The notes under the pieces were generated by a model. It did no database searches. It was given only the letters and a program-made list of their open reading frames with translations, and was not told the origin of the DNA. A stretch of DNA of 64,000 bases, taken from assembly GCF_030705605.1 (NCBI RefSeq), contig NZ_JAPCKK010000021.1, positions 62,001 through 126,000 of the forward strand, given 5' to 3'. The DNA comes from Paenibacillus zeirhizosphaerae. GTDB taxonomy: Bacteria > Bacillota > Bacilli > Paenibacillales > Paenibacillaceae. Both the position numbers and the translations under genes were made by a program. This document shows positions 50,772 to 59,206 of this stretch, one piece after another (positions within the stretch are counted from its first letter, which is position 1; each line of letters opens with the position of its first letter).

Positions 50772-51854
50772 ATGTCGGTGGCGAAACGCCAAAAGATAAA
50801 ACTGAACAGCGGTACATTCCACTTCGGGTACAGCGAGGGACGGAGGCTGGGAGGCTGCCAGGCGATGATAGATCGTACATCTGTGTATCCGCAGATGCTA
50901 GATTGCAGGGTGCTCTTCATCCCTCAAGGCTTCCCGGCCGTAGATAGCGGGGTGGCAGGGGCACTGCAGAGATGTACAAAGGAGTGCATGGTGGGAACAC
51001 CGGAAACCATGCTTGAGGCAGCAGCAGCTTTCCGTCCTGACCTCATGCTGGTGATGAATGGGCTTCATGTATTTCCGGCGAATCATTTGCAACAGGTACA
51101 GCAGATAAAGGCACTTGGCATTCGAACAGGGATCTGGTTTGTGGATGATCCCTACTTTACAGAGGATACTTCCGTCATCGCTCTGCACTATGATGTTGTA
51201 TTTACTCACGAGCTGTCTTGTGTCTCGTTCTACCAGTCCCTCGGTGCTGCAAATGTTCACTATATGCCGCTGGGAGTGGATGAACAGATTTTTTATCCCC
51301 GCCGGGTTGATTTCCAGTATGATGTCTGCTTTATAGGCAGCGCATTCTGGAACAGGGTGGAGCTGTTTGATCAGCTTGCGCCTTTTCTGGCCGACAAAAG
51401 GGTGGTCATTGTTGGGGGTCATTGGGATCGTCTGAAGCGAACCGATGTGCTCGGAAAGTTTATCCGGAACGGTTGGATGAAGCCAGAAGAGACGGTGGAT
51501 TATTACAATGCTTCGAAGATTGTGCTTAATCTTCACCGCCCCAGCGAAATGGGCATGGATAACAGGAACACCCACCGGCAGTCTGCCATGTCGATCAATC
51601 CGCGAACCTACGAGATCAGTGCATGCGGGACATTGCAAATGACCGATGTACGTGATGACTTAAGCAGCCATTACCGCCCGGGATATGATATTGAGACGTT
51701 TGCGAGTGCGGATGAGTTGAGGGACAAAATGGACTATTATCTGAGATACGACAGGCAGCGCGAGCATATTGCCTGGCGGAGCTTGTATACGACACGTCAA
51801 AATCATACGTATACAAGCAGAATACCGAAGCTGCTGAGTATCGCCTTGAGTTAG
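50772..51854 (+). CDS. CgeB-like spore maturation/glycosyltransferase protein 1
   Basis: A 360-residue protein resembling CgeB (glycosyltransferase-like, GT-B fold with DUF3880-type domains). Visible landmarks are FRPDLMLVMNGLHVFP, IRTGIWFVDDPYF, VFTHE, ANVHYMPLGVDEQIFYP, CFIGSAFWNRVELF, then a donor-side SINPRTYEISACGTLQMTD and FASADELRDKMDYYL. CgeB affects the outermost spore crust glycans in B. subtilis. The N-terminus reads FHFGYSEGRRLGG, sharing the Gly-Tyr-rich motif with the Arg-rich protein and the next gene. ATG 50772 is used; GTG 50778 with AGGTGA upstream is also plausible. It begins the second unit. Confidence 0.83.
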   Translation: MSVAKRQKIKLNSGTFHFGYSEGRRLGGCQAMIDRTSVYPQMLDCRVLFIPQGFPAVDSGVAGALQRCTKECMVGTPETMLEAAAAFRPDLMLVMNGLHVFPANHLQQVQQIKALGIRTGIWFVDDPYFTEDTSVIALHYDVVFTHELSCVSFYQSLGAANVHYMPLGVDEQIFYPRRVDFQYDVCFIGSAFWNRVELFDQLAPFLADKRVVIVGGHWDRLKRTDVLGKFIRNGWMKPEETVDYYNASKIVLNLHRPSEMGMDNRNTHRQSAMSINPRTYEISACGTLQMTDVRDDLSSHYRPGYDIETFASADELRDKMDYYLRYDRQREHIAWRSLYTTRQNHTYTSRIPKLLSIALS

Positions 51855-51887
51855 ATGCGTAATCCCAATGAACAGGAGTTGAACTGT

Positions 51888-53009
51888 ATGCAGCAACCGG
51901 AAAATATAAATTCATTGGCTGCGGCTGTCTCCTATAATAAAGGCCGTGAAAGCGGGGCGCATGACGGCTATGAGGAAGGTTATCTCAAGGGACGAGCGAA
52001 TGCCATTGTGGCCCGCAATAGTGCAACCTTCCCCCTGCGGCCGCTGCATATTATGTATGTCTCCTCCGGTAAGCAGTATCCGTACTCGCCGATAGATCAG
52101 GCCATTATTACGACGCTGCGGGGCATGGTGCATCAGGTGACGCTTGCGGATCCGCGCCAGCAGGTTGCCGATATTGCTGCGCATGTCAAACCTGACCTCG
52201 TATTGGCGCTGGATGCCATGGAGCTGCCGGTAAATCAGGTGGATGAAATCCGGAAAAAAGGAATCCGAACGGCCGTATGGCTGACAGACGATCCCTACTA
52301 TACGGACACAACCGCCAAGATGGCCCCCCATTATGATCATATTTTTACACTGGAGATCAATTGTATTGATTTGTACCACAAGCTGGGCTGCTCTTCTGTG
52401 CACTATTTGCCCTTCGGGGCTTATCCAGACCATTACTTTCCTCTGACAGTCCCGTCCACTGTGCGCCGAGAGGTTAATTTCACAGGATCCGCATACTGGA
52501 ACCGCATCTACTTCATGAACCCGATCATGCCGCAGTTAATGTCGTACAACACGGGGATTAATGGACTTTGGTGGGACCGGTTAGAGAACTACCCTCAGTA
52601 CGCTCACAAAATTGAAGTGAATAAATGGCACGGTCCGGAAGATACGAATCAGGTCTACAACGGTACCAAAATCGTCATTAACCTGCATCGTTCACATCTG
52701 GATGATTCCGTGAACAACAATTCAAAATTGAAAATTCCGGCAGCTTCACCCAACCCGAGGTGTTTTGAGATCTGCTCGGCTTCAGCTTTCCAGCTCACGG
52801 ATGTAAGGGACGACTTAGCTCGTTTCTATAAGGCAGGAGAGGAAATCGAAACCTATAGCACGTCGCAGGAGCTGATAGAAAAGATTGAATATTATCTCAC
52901 GCATGAGCGGGAGCGCCAGGAGATCGCGTTGAGAGGCCTGGAACGGACTATGAAGGAGCATACGTACACGCACAGGCTTCATCAGATGTTTTCAATCCTG
53001 TTTCCATAA
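51888..53009 (+). CDS. CgeB-like spore maturation/glycosyltransferase protein 2
   Basis: A 373-residue paralog of its upstream neighbour, with the same landmarks (VKPDLVLALDAMELP, IRTAVWLTDDPYYTDT, SSVHYLPFGAYPDHYFP, NFTGSAYWNRIYFM, PNPRCFEICSASAFQLTDVRDDL in pieces). It opens with a Gly-Tyr-rich segment (NKGRESGAHDGYEEGYLKGR) much like the C-terminus of the Arg-rich protein at 50129. ATG 51888 follows CAGGAG by 9 bases; an ATG directly after the previous stop (51855) has no site. Tandem CgeB-like genes are common in Paenibacillus-type genomes; these probably act in sequence on a spore-surface glycan. Confidence 0.83.
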   Translation: MQQPENINSLAAAVSYNKGRESGAHDGYEEGYLKGRANAIVARNSATFPLRPLHIMYVSSGKQYPYSPIDQAIITTLRGMVHQVTLADPRQQVADIAAHVKPDLVLALDAMELPVNQVDEIRKKGIRTAVWLTDDPYYTDTTAKMAPHYDHIFTLEINCIDLYHKLGCSSVHYLPFGAYPDHYFPLTVPSTVRREVNFTGSAYWNRIYFMNPIMPQLMSYNTGINGLWWDRLENYPQYAHKIEVNKWHGPEDTNQVYNGTKIVINLHRSHLDDSVNNNSKLKIPAASPNPRCFEICSASAFQLTDVRDDLARFYKAGEEIETYSTSQELIEKIEYYLTHERERQEIALRGLERTMKEHTYTHRLHQMFSILFP

Positions 53010-53051
53010 CGAAGGTAAGGCATTGAAGCAGGAGAAAGGAGGCTGAAGTCA

Positions 53052-54566
53052 ATTAAACCCCGGATGATGCTGTTCAGCCATGTCAGTAATGCTTATACAA
53101 TAACGGGCGCCGAAAGGCTGCTGCTTCGTTTCTGTCAAGAAATCTCCGCTTATTTTGACTGTGTGCTGGTTGCACCTGAAGAAGGGAGGGTAACGGCGGA
53201 GGCCCGGAAAAGGGGAATAGACGTCGAGGTTCAATTATTTCCGCTGATCTACAACATGTACACCCCTTATGCGGGACTGGAGCATGAGGTCGAACAGTTG
53301 CGGAATGATCCTTATTTTGAAAATATTATGCATCTGATTAGAGTTGTGAAGCCGGATTTAGTTTTGACCAATACCTGTGTGAATGTTCTGCCAGCCATGG
53401 CGGCCCAAGCGTCTGGGATTCCGGTAGTGTGGAAAATCACAGAAATGATCAGAAGCAATGAGCATACCGCTGAGGCGGTGCGGCTGATTGACCGGTACAG
53501 CGACTGGATTATCGGTATATCGAATACGGTGCTCATCCCTCTAAGGGCAGGATTGCCGGAATGGAAAACAAGTGTAATCGAGCCTTCACGCAGCATTACG
53601 GAAGAGGATTTAGAAAAGTTGAGCTTTGTGAGAGAGAAAAAGCGGGCCCAGATGGGGCTGAAAGGCTCCCATTTTTGCGTAGGGTATATCTCTTCGTTTA
53701 TTTACGAGGCCAAAGGACTGCTGTACTTTGTGGAAATGGCTTTAAAGCTGTGTGGAAGCTTTCCGCAGTGCCGGTTCTGGATTATTGGCAAACCGTCGGA
53801 TTCTGTTTATTACACCCAGTGCATTTCGATGATCCGTCAGTCGGGGTATGCTAAAAGGTTTCTGTTGACCACCTTTGAAGCTTCCTTGACGTCGATGTAC
53901 GGAGCGATGGATGCTGTCGTGGTTCCGAGTATGGTGGAGGAAGGCTTCGGCCTGACCGCACTTGAAGGACTGATGTTTGGCAGACCGGTTGTGGCCTTTG
54001 CCCAGGGCGGACTGGCCGAGTTAATGCAGCAGACGGGCAATGAGGAATTTCTGGTTGAGCCCGGAAACAGTGATGGTTTGGTTGCCTCTGTGGCCCGCTT
54101 CATCAGCAATCCGGAGGAATGCAGAGCGATTGGCTGGCGCAATCGGCAAGAGGCTAGCCGAATTTACGGGCCAGGGGCTTATCGTGGCAAATTGAAAGCT
54201 ATGGTTGAGCGCTGGACCAGCGAACGGCCGGAGTGGTTCGATCCGCAGCGGGCCGGCAGGCCGGCCGGGGAAGGAGGGGGCCAAAGTGAACCTCCGGCGG
54301 AAGCGGAGATGCAGCCGATTGCAGACGAACTGGCAGGTGCTGCCCCCGCTGCAGCAGCAACGCGGAAGTCTGGCAGACCAGCACGGCTCCGCCGGAGAGC
54401 CAGGATTGCCCGCGGCGTAACCCGGCGCAGCAAAAAAAGAAACCGTCTTTCGTCCCGGCGGAAGCGCAGGCTTCCTAGACGGATCAAGTCAGAAAGGCGC
54501 AAACTGAGGCATAAGAAGCGAGGCGGAATGAAAGCCGGCTCACGAAGGAAGGAGGCGGTGAGATGA
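53052..54566 (+). CDS. GT4-family glycosyltransferase with Arg-rich C-terminal tail, apparent ATT start
   Basis: A 504-residue GT-B glycosyltransferase. The N-domain begins KPRMMLFSHVSNAYTITGAE; donor motifs are FCVGYISSFIYEAKG, VVVPSMVEEGFGLTALEGL (E-x7-E) and AFAQGGLAELM. From about residue 400 the protein turns Pro/Ala/Glu-rich and ends in some 70 residues dominated by Arg and Lys (RPARLRRRARIARGVTRRSK). A perfect AAAGGAGG (53035-53042) is followed nine bases later by in-frame ATT (53052), giving (M)KPRMMLFSHV; the first in-frame ATG (53064) is 21 bases from the site, and a stop upstream excludes any earlier ATG/GTG/TTG. It overlaps the next gene by 4 bases. Confidence 0.82.
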   Translation: MKPRMMLFSHVSNAYTITGAERLLLRFCQEISAYFDCVLVAPEEGRVTAEARKRGIDVEVQLFPLIYNMYTPYAGLEHEVEQLRNDPYFENIMHLIRVVKPDLVLTNTCVNVLPAMAAQASGIPVVWKITEMIRSNEHTAEAVRLIDRYSDWIIGISNTVLIPLRAGLPEWKTSVIEPSRSITEEDLEKLSFVREKKRAQMGLKGSHFCVGYISSFIYEAKGLLYFVEMALKLCGSFPQCRFWIIGKPSDSVYYTQCISMIRQSGYAKRFLLTTFEASLTSMYGAMDAVVVPSMVEEGFGLTALEGLMFGRPVVAFAQGGLAELMQQTGNEEFLVEPGNSDGLVASVARFISNPEECRAIGWRNRQEASRIYGPGAYRGKLKAMVERWTSERPEWFDPQRAGRPAGEGGGQSEPPAEAEMQPIADELAGAAPAAAATRKSGRPARLRRRARIARGVTRRSKKRNRLSSRRKRRLPRRIKSERRKLRHKKRGGMKAGSRRKEAVR

Positions 54567-55654
54567 AGATACTGACGATCCTGGGTACAAGACCTGAAAT
54601 TATACGTCTCAGCCTGATTATTCAGAAATTAGACCGCTGGGCTGGAAAGCATGTACTCGTTCACACCGGGCAGAACTATACCGAAAGCTTGAGTGGGCAG
54701 TTCTTTCGTGAGCTGGGTCTCCGCACGCCGGATTATGTCCTGCAGGAGAAAGCTGGAAGCCTCGGGGCGCAATTGTCCGCAATGTACTCCAGGATGGAGG
54801 AGATCCTCCTTCAGGAGCGACCGGACCGGGTTCTGTTGCTGGGCGATACGAACAGCGCGTTATGCGCGGTGCTGGCCGAGCGGCTGGGTTTTCCCGTGGT
54901 GCATATGGAATCAGGCAACCGCTGCTTCGATCTGGATGTGCCCGAGGAGAAGAACAGAAGGGTCATTGACGCTATATCAAGCATCAATATGCCTTACACG
55001 GAGCAAAGCAAGCAGCATCTGCTCCGCGAGGGCTTTCCCGTACAGCGAATTATTCTGACAGGGAATCCGATTTATGAAGTCATGAAGCACTACGAACCCA
55101 AGATCAATGGCAGTGACATATTAACCCAACTGGGCCTCTCCAAGAACAACTATTTTCTGGTTACTGTACACCGCGCAGAAAACGTAGACCATGTTCATCA
55201 TCTCAAAGCGATTCTGGATGGTCTTCACCGGGTGGCGGAAAGGTTCGGGCAACGGATTATCTGCAGTCTTCACCCCCGCACGGCATCAAGAATCGAAGCT
55301 GCTCCAGACATCCATCTGCATCCGCTAATCGAGCTGCATGAGCCTTTCGGCTTTTTCGATTTTGTTCACCTGGAACGTCATGCGCGGTGTGCGCTGACCG
55401 ATAGCGGAACCGTCCAGGAGGAATGTTGCGTTCTGCAGGTTCCTACGGTCACGATGCGCCGGACCACAGAACGACCGGAAACCGTGGATTGCGGCAGCAA
55501 TATCGTGTCAGGTCTTGAAGGACCAGCCATCGAACGAGCAACGGTTTTGATGACGGAGATGAACAAAGGCTGGCAGTGTCCGACCGGATACCTAGCCGAA
55601 GATGTTTCCGATAAAGTGGTCAAATATTTGCTTGGGGGGAAGAGGAATGTTTGA
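54563..55654 (+). CDS. UDP-HexNAc 2-epimerase, CapG/WbjD/WbvD-like
   Basis: A 363-residue member of the non-hydrolysing UDP-GlcNAc 2-epimerase family: GTRPEIIRLSLI at the start, GDTNSALCAVLAERL, HMESGNRCFDLDVPEE, VTVHRAENVD, and near residue 280 TDSGTVQEE. Generic WecB/MnaA enzymes usually have GTRPE(A/I)IK and DSGG(I/V)QEE; GTRPEIIRLS with DSGT is the form I associate with the C2-epimerases of L-FucNAc and L-QuiNAc pathways (CapG, WbjD, WbvD). That suits the next two genes. The ATG overlaps the previous stop and has AAGGAGGCGGTGAG upstream. Confidence 0.84.
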   Translation: MKILTILGTRPEIIRLSLIIQKLDRWAGKHVLVHTGQNYTESLSGQFFRELGLRTPDYVLQEKAGSLGAQLSAMYSRMEEILLQERPDRVLLLGDTNSALCAVLAERLGFPVVHMESGNRCFDLDVPEEKNRRVIDAISSINMPYTEQSKQHLLREGFPVQRIILTGNPIYEVMKHYEPKINGSDILTQLGLSKNNYFLVTVHRAENVDHVHHLKAILDGLHRVAERFGQRIICSLHPRTASRIEAAPDIHLHPLIELHEPFGFFDFVHLERHARCALTDSGTVQEECCVLQVPTVTMRRTTERPETVDCGSNIVSGLEGPAIERATVLMTEMNKGWQCPTGYLAEDVSDKVVKYLLGGKRNV

Positions 55655-56633
55655 AGATAAACGCATTCTGGTTACTGGCGGCACGGGCTCATGGGGGTAT
55701 GAGCTGGTTGCGCAGCTGCTGCAGTTCGAGCCTCGTGAGATCATTGTGTTCTCGCGCGGGGAGTCAAGCCAGGTCGCGATGAGCAGGCATTTCGACGACA
55801 GCCGGCTCAGCTTTTGTATCGGCGATATCCGGGACAGAGAGGCCCTTATGGCAGCCTGTCAGGGAATGGATTACGTCTACCACTTGGCTGCGTTAAAGCA
55901 TGTTCCGATATGTGAGGACCAGCCTTATGAAGCTCTTAAAACGAACGTTGTAGGCACGCAGAACGTGATCGAGGCAGCGCTGGCCAATAAAGTAGAAAAG
56001 GTCATCTACATTTCGACCGACAAGGCGGCTAACCCCTCGAACTTTTACGGAATGACAAAAGCCATTGGCGAGAAGTTGATTGTTTATGCCAACCTGCTTA
56101 ACGGTCCGACCAAATTTGTCACGGTGCGGGGAGGCAACGTGCTTGGCACGAACGGAAGCGTCGTTCATCTGTTCAAAAGCCAAATTCGGCAAAAGGGTGT
56201 CATCTCCATGACGGATATGAATATGACCCGTTTCTTTATTACACTGCGCGACGCCATATCCCTTCTCTTCAAGGCTTCCATCGAGAGCGTGGGGGGCGAA
56301 ATCTTTATCATCACCATGCCGACGTGCAGGATCATCGATTTGGCCCATGTGTTAATTGAAGACTCGGGTGTGGAAAATGTTCGCATTGTTGAAAAGGGCA
56401 TTCGGCCCGGTGAGAAAATTCATGAAATTCTGATGAGCGATTTCGAAAGCAAATCAACCGTCGTGTACGACGACCAATATCTGGTTATCCTGCCTACGCT
56501 GAATATACCAGGTCTTAAAGAGCGTTATCAGTATTGCCCGCCAGTCTCATTCAGCAGCTTCAGCTCGGAGTACAATTTAATGTCAAAGGATGAGATTCGG
56601 GCCATTCTGCGGCAAGGAGGCTTCATTAAATGA
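55647..56633 (+). CDS. UDP-HexNAc 4,6-dehydratase/5-epimerase, CapE/WbjB-like SDR
   Basis: A 328-residue extended SDR of the polysaccharide-biosynthesis type. NAD-binding TGGTGSWG lies near residues 10-17, HLAALKHVPICE near 75, and STDKAANPSNFYGMTKAIGE near 120-140 carries the catalytic YxxxK with a methionine instead of the common alanine or threonine. The GGNVLGTNGSVVHLFKSQI segment is also family-typical. CapE/PseB-type enzymes convert UDP-GlcNAc to 4-keto-6-deoxy sugars with or without epimerization at C5. ATG 55647 follows a GGGGGAAGAGGA stretch; it overlaps the preceding stop by 8 bases. With its neighbours it suggests an L-configured 6-deoxy-HexNAc. Confidence 0.86.
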   Translation: MFEDKRILVTGGTGSWGYELVAQLLQFEPREIIVFSRGESSQVAMSRHFDDSRLSFCIGDIRDREALMAACQGMDYVYHLAALKHVPICEDQPYEALKTNVVGTQNVIEAALANKVEKVIYISTDKAANPSNFYGMTKAIGEKLIVYANLLNGPTKFVTVRGGNVLGTNGSVVHLFKSQIRQKGVISMTDMNMTRFFITLRDAISLLFKASIESVGGEIFIITMPTCRIIDLAHVLIEDSGVENVRIVEKGIRPGEKIHEILMSDFESKSTVVYDDQYLVILPTLNIPGLKERYQYCPPVSFSSFSSEYNLMSKDEIRAILRQGGFIK

Positions 56634-57457
56634 AAATTCTCGTGCTTGGCGGGAATGGTATGGCGGGGCATATGTTGGTTCAATATTTCAGGCAGCAGGG
56701 AGGGCATCGTGTGTATTATACGACACGCGACCCATCTGATACGGATGGCCTCCTGCTGGACGCCACGGATTTCGGCATGGCGGAATCCCTTATTCAGGCC
56801 GTGCGCCCGTCCATACTTATTAATGCGGTGGGCGTACTGAACCAGTTTGCAGAGGAAGACAAAGTGAAAGCTTATGAAATTAACGGTATCTTACCGCATC
56901 GGCTGCGGAAAGCAGCCGATCTCATCAACGCGAGGCTTATTCATATCAGCACGGATTGCGTGTTCTCCGGTGCCCGGGGAGGTTATAGTGAGCAGGACGC
57001 GACCGATGGAACCAGTGCTTACGCATTAACGAAGGCACTTGGAGAGGTTAGAGCAACCGGACATCTGACGATACGGACATCCATTATCGGCCCTGAAATC
57101 CGTAAGGGTGGCATTGGCCTGTTTCAATGGTTCATGCAGCAAAAAGGCAAGGTTAGCGGATATCGGCAGGTCATGTGGAACGGAGTGACTACGCTTGAGT
57201 TGGCCAAGGCGATAGATGTTCTTATGAAGCAGGAGCTATCCGGTCTCGTTCACCTGGCATGTCCGCAGTCTGTGAGCAAGCATGATTTACTGCAGATGAT
57301 GCAGCAAATTTGGGGCAAAGAAGATGTGTCCATTATTCCTGTGAACATGCCAGTACAAGACCGGACGCTGCAGTCTACACGTCCGGATATGAAATATGCT
57401 GTTCCCGACTATCGCGATATGCTGGAGGAATTGCATTCATGGATAAGAAATCACTGA
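56630..57457 (+). CDS. RmlD-like 4-keto reductase (SDR)
   Basis: A 275-residue SDR of the dTDP-4-dehydrorhamnose reductase type: LVLGGNGMAGHMLVQY at the N-terminus, ILINAVGVLNQFAEE, HISTDCVFSG, the catalytic YALTK (S/T-Y-K) and RTSIIGPEI. No C-terminal cupin is present, which distinguishes it from CapF of the L-FucNAc pathway and favours WbvR-type reductases of the L-RhaNAc/L-QuiNAc route, by inference. The ATG overlaps the preceding stop by 4 bases. Because it follows a CapE-like dehydratase and not RmlB/C, a dTDP-rhamnose role is unlikely. Confidence 0.84.
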   Translation: MKILVLGGNGMAGHMLVQYFRQQGGHRVYYTTRDPSDTDGLLLDATDFGMAESLIQAVRPSILINAVGVLNQFAEEDKVKAYEINGILPHRLRKAADLINARLIHISTDCVFSGARGGYSEQDATDGTSAYALTKALGEVRATGHLTIRTSIIGPEIRKGGIGLFQWFMQQKGKVSGYRQVMWNGVTTLELAKAIDVLMKQELSGLVHLACPQSVSKHDLLQMMQQIWGKEDVSIIPVNMPVQDRTLQSTRPDMKYAVPDYRDMLEELHSWIRNH

Positions 57458-58374
57458 AAACTCCCGTCATTCTTATTACGGGCGCTTCCGGCTTTACCGG
57501 TATGAATGCATGTCTTCATTTTGCTTCGATCGGTATGAATGTCGTGGGACTGATCCGCGATTCACATTCTCAACCCAAAAGCCGGAACAATGTGAGTTAT
57601 TACCAGTGCGACCTTCTGGATAAGCAGCGTCTGCAGGAGATTGCCGCCAGTCTTAAACCGGATTATGTTCTTCACCTTGGGGGCAAAAATGCGGTTTCCG
57701 AGTCATGGGAGCATCCTGTGCGTTATATAGAAGCTAACGTGATGGGCACCGTGTATCTGCTTGACGCGCTGCGTCAGCTCCCGCAGTGCAGAATTTTGGT
57801 GGCAGGCTCCAGACTGAAGGCATCGCTTGAAGCACCTGAGCGTGTTGTTCACCCGTATGGTCTCAGTAAAGGGCTGCAGCAGGTTGCAGCCCGGTCCTGG
57901 TCCGCGCTGTTTAAGCAGGAAATTGTGACGGCAGAATCCTCCAATTTGATCGGACCGGGTCCATCCACCGGATTTTGCGCACTGCTGGCACGCCATATTG
58001 TTCGTTCCGAGCGGAAAGAGTCCCCGGGATTTTTTCGTGTCTCCGCCCGCAAGGCGGTCCGCGATTTCCTGGACGTCCGCGATGCGATGCGGGCTTACCA
58101 ATTGCTGCTGGAGCAGGGAGAGAGCGGAAGGGCCTACCCTGTGTGCTCGGGAACCGAGCAGGAGTTTGGCACCGTGGTCGAGTACATGTTATCTCTGTCC
58201 AAGAGCGACCTGCAGGCGGAAATTGAGTGGGGACAGGACGGGGCAGCAGTCGCCGAACAGCCGCAGCGGGCGGAATGGCTGGAGGCGAGGGGCTGGAGCC
58301 CATCCATTTCTTTGGCTCAATCGTTGTCCGATTGCCTGAATTATTTTCGAGACAGAGAGGAGGGGAAGACATGA
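57439..58374 (+). CDS. NAD-dependent epimerase/dehydratase (extended SDR)
   Basis: A 311-residue extended SDR. VILITGASGFTGMNACLHF near residues 10-28 binds NAD(P), CDLLDKQRLQE and LHLGGKNAVSESWE resemble GDP-mannose dehydratase-like enzymes, and HPYGLSKGLQQV has the YxxxK pair. The specific reaction is not clear; it may act on the 4-keto intermediate made by the neighbouring genes or supply a second deoxysugar. ATG 57439 (MDKKSLKTP) lies ten bases after GGAGG and overlaps the previous gene by 19 bases; an in-frame extension to 57310 is unsupported. Confidence 0.82.
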   Translation: MDKKSLKTPVILITGASGFTGMNACLHFASIGMNVVGLIRDSHSQPKSRNNVSYYQCDLLDKQRLQEIAASLKPDYVLHLGGKNAVSESWEHPVRYIEANVMGTVYLLDALRQLPQCRILVAGSRLKASLEAPERVVHPYGLSKGLQQVAARSWSALFKQEIVTAESSNLIGPGPSTGFCALLARHIVRSERKESPGFFRVSARKAVRDFLDVRDAMRAYQLLLEQGESGRAYPVCSGTEQEFGTVVEYMLSLSKSDLQAEIEWGQDGAAVAEQPQRAEWLEARGWSPSISLAQSLSDCLNYFRDREEGKT

Positions 58375-59093
58375 GTCTGAAGCCCAAGGTAACGATTATA
58401 ATCCCGTTTTATAACTGCAGTTATGTCGAGAAGGCTTTAGATAGCGCATTGAATCAGAGCTACCGGCCCATTGAAGTGATCCTTGTGGACGACGGCTCGA
58501 CGAAGCATACGGAGAGGTTGGTCCCTTATCGCAAATATATTCACTACCTTGGCAAGCAGAATGGCGGCACGGCAAGCGCGTTAAACCACGGCATCCGTCA
58601 TGCTTCCGGAGACTATATTGCTTGGCTGAGCTCTGATGATGTCTTTCACACCGATAAAATCTACAACCAGCTTTATTTTATGCTTCAGTATAATTCCTCC
58701 ATCTCCCACACCAATTTTAACTACATTGATGATCACGGCAGCTTAACCCAGGTGCGTGCTGGCGAGCCGTTTGTCTCGACCAAGCGGTTTCTGGAATGTT
58801 TCGCAAGTGGCAACCCGGTGAACGGATGCACAGTCATGTTCAAGAAACAGATATTTGACAGCATCGGTCTGTTCGATGAATCTCTGCCTTACACGCATGA
58901 TTTGGATATGTGGTACCGTGTTCTGCTTGGCGGCCATTTCACCATGTATCTGGATCAGGCATTGGTCAATTATCGCTTGCATAGCAACATGGGCACGCGA
59001 TTGCACTCAGATAGAATCAAACTGGAGTATGATCAGGTACAGGCCCGTTACCAGCCCCGTTTTCAGGAAATGCTGCGCCGCATCTGCGTTTGA
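58371..59093 (+). CDS. Family 2 glycosyltransferase closing the glycan locus
   Basis: A 240-residue GT-A enzyme: VTIIIPFYNCSYVEKAL, VILVDDGSTKH, NGGTASALNHGI, WLSSDDVFH (DxD-type metal motif), then YTHDLDMWYRVLLGGHF and YRLHSNMGT. No transmembrane segments or basic extension. ATG 58371 overlaps the previous stop (ATGA) and has GAGGAGGGGAAGAC before it. A bidirectional terminator follows, so this is the last gene of the unit beginning at 50772. Acceptor and donor are unknown. Confidence 0.87.
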   Translation: MSLKPKVTIIIPFYNCSYVEKALDSALNQSYRPIEVILVDDGSTKHTERLVPYRKYIHYLGKQNGGTASALNHGIRHASGDYIAWLSSDDVFHTDKIYNQLYFMLQYNSSISHTNFNYIDDHGSLTQVRAGEPFVSTKRFLECFASGNPVNGCTVMFKKQIFDSIGLFDESLPYTHDLDMWYRVLLGGHFTMYLDQALVNYRLHSNMGTRLHSDRIKLEYDQVQARYQPRFQEMLRRICV

Positions 59094-59126
59094 TTTTGCC
59101 AGAGCAGGTCGAGTTGTAAGAATATA

Positions 59127-59175
59127 AAAACCTCACTCGAACGTGCCATGCGGCCATTCAGAGTGAGGTTTTTCA
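59127..59175. terminator. Bidirectional terminator at the end of the glycan locus
   Basis: A perfect 12-bp inverted repeat (59127-59138 with 59161-59172), AAAA on the left and TTTTT on the right, lies between convergent genes. Confidence 0.85.
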
Positions 59176-59206
59176 CTGCAGGAAGTTCCCGGCCAGCACC
59201 TCGTAA

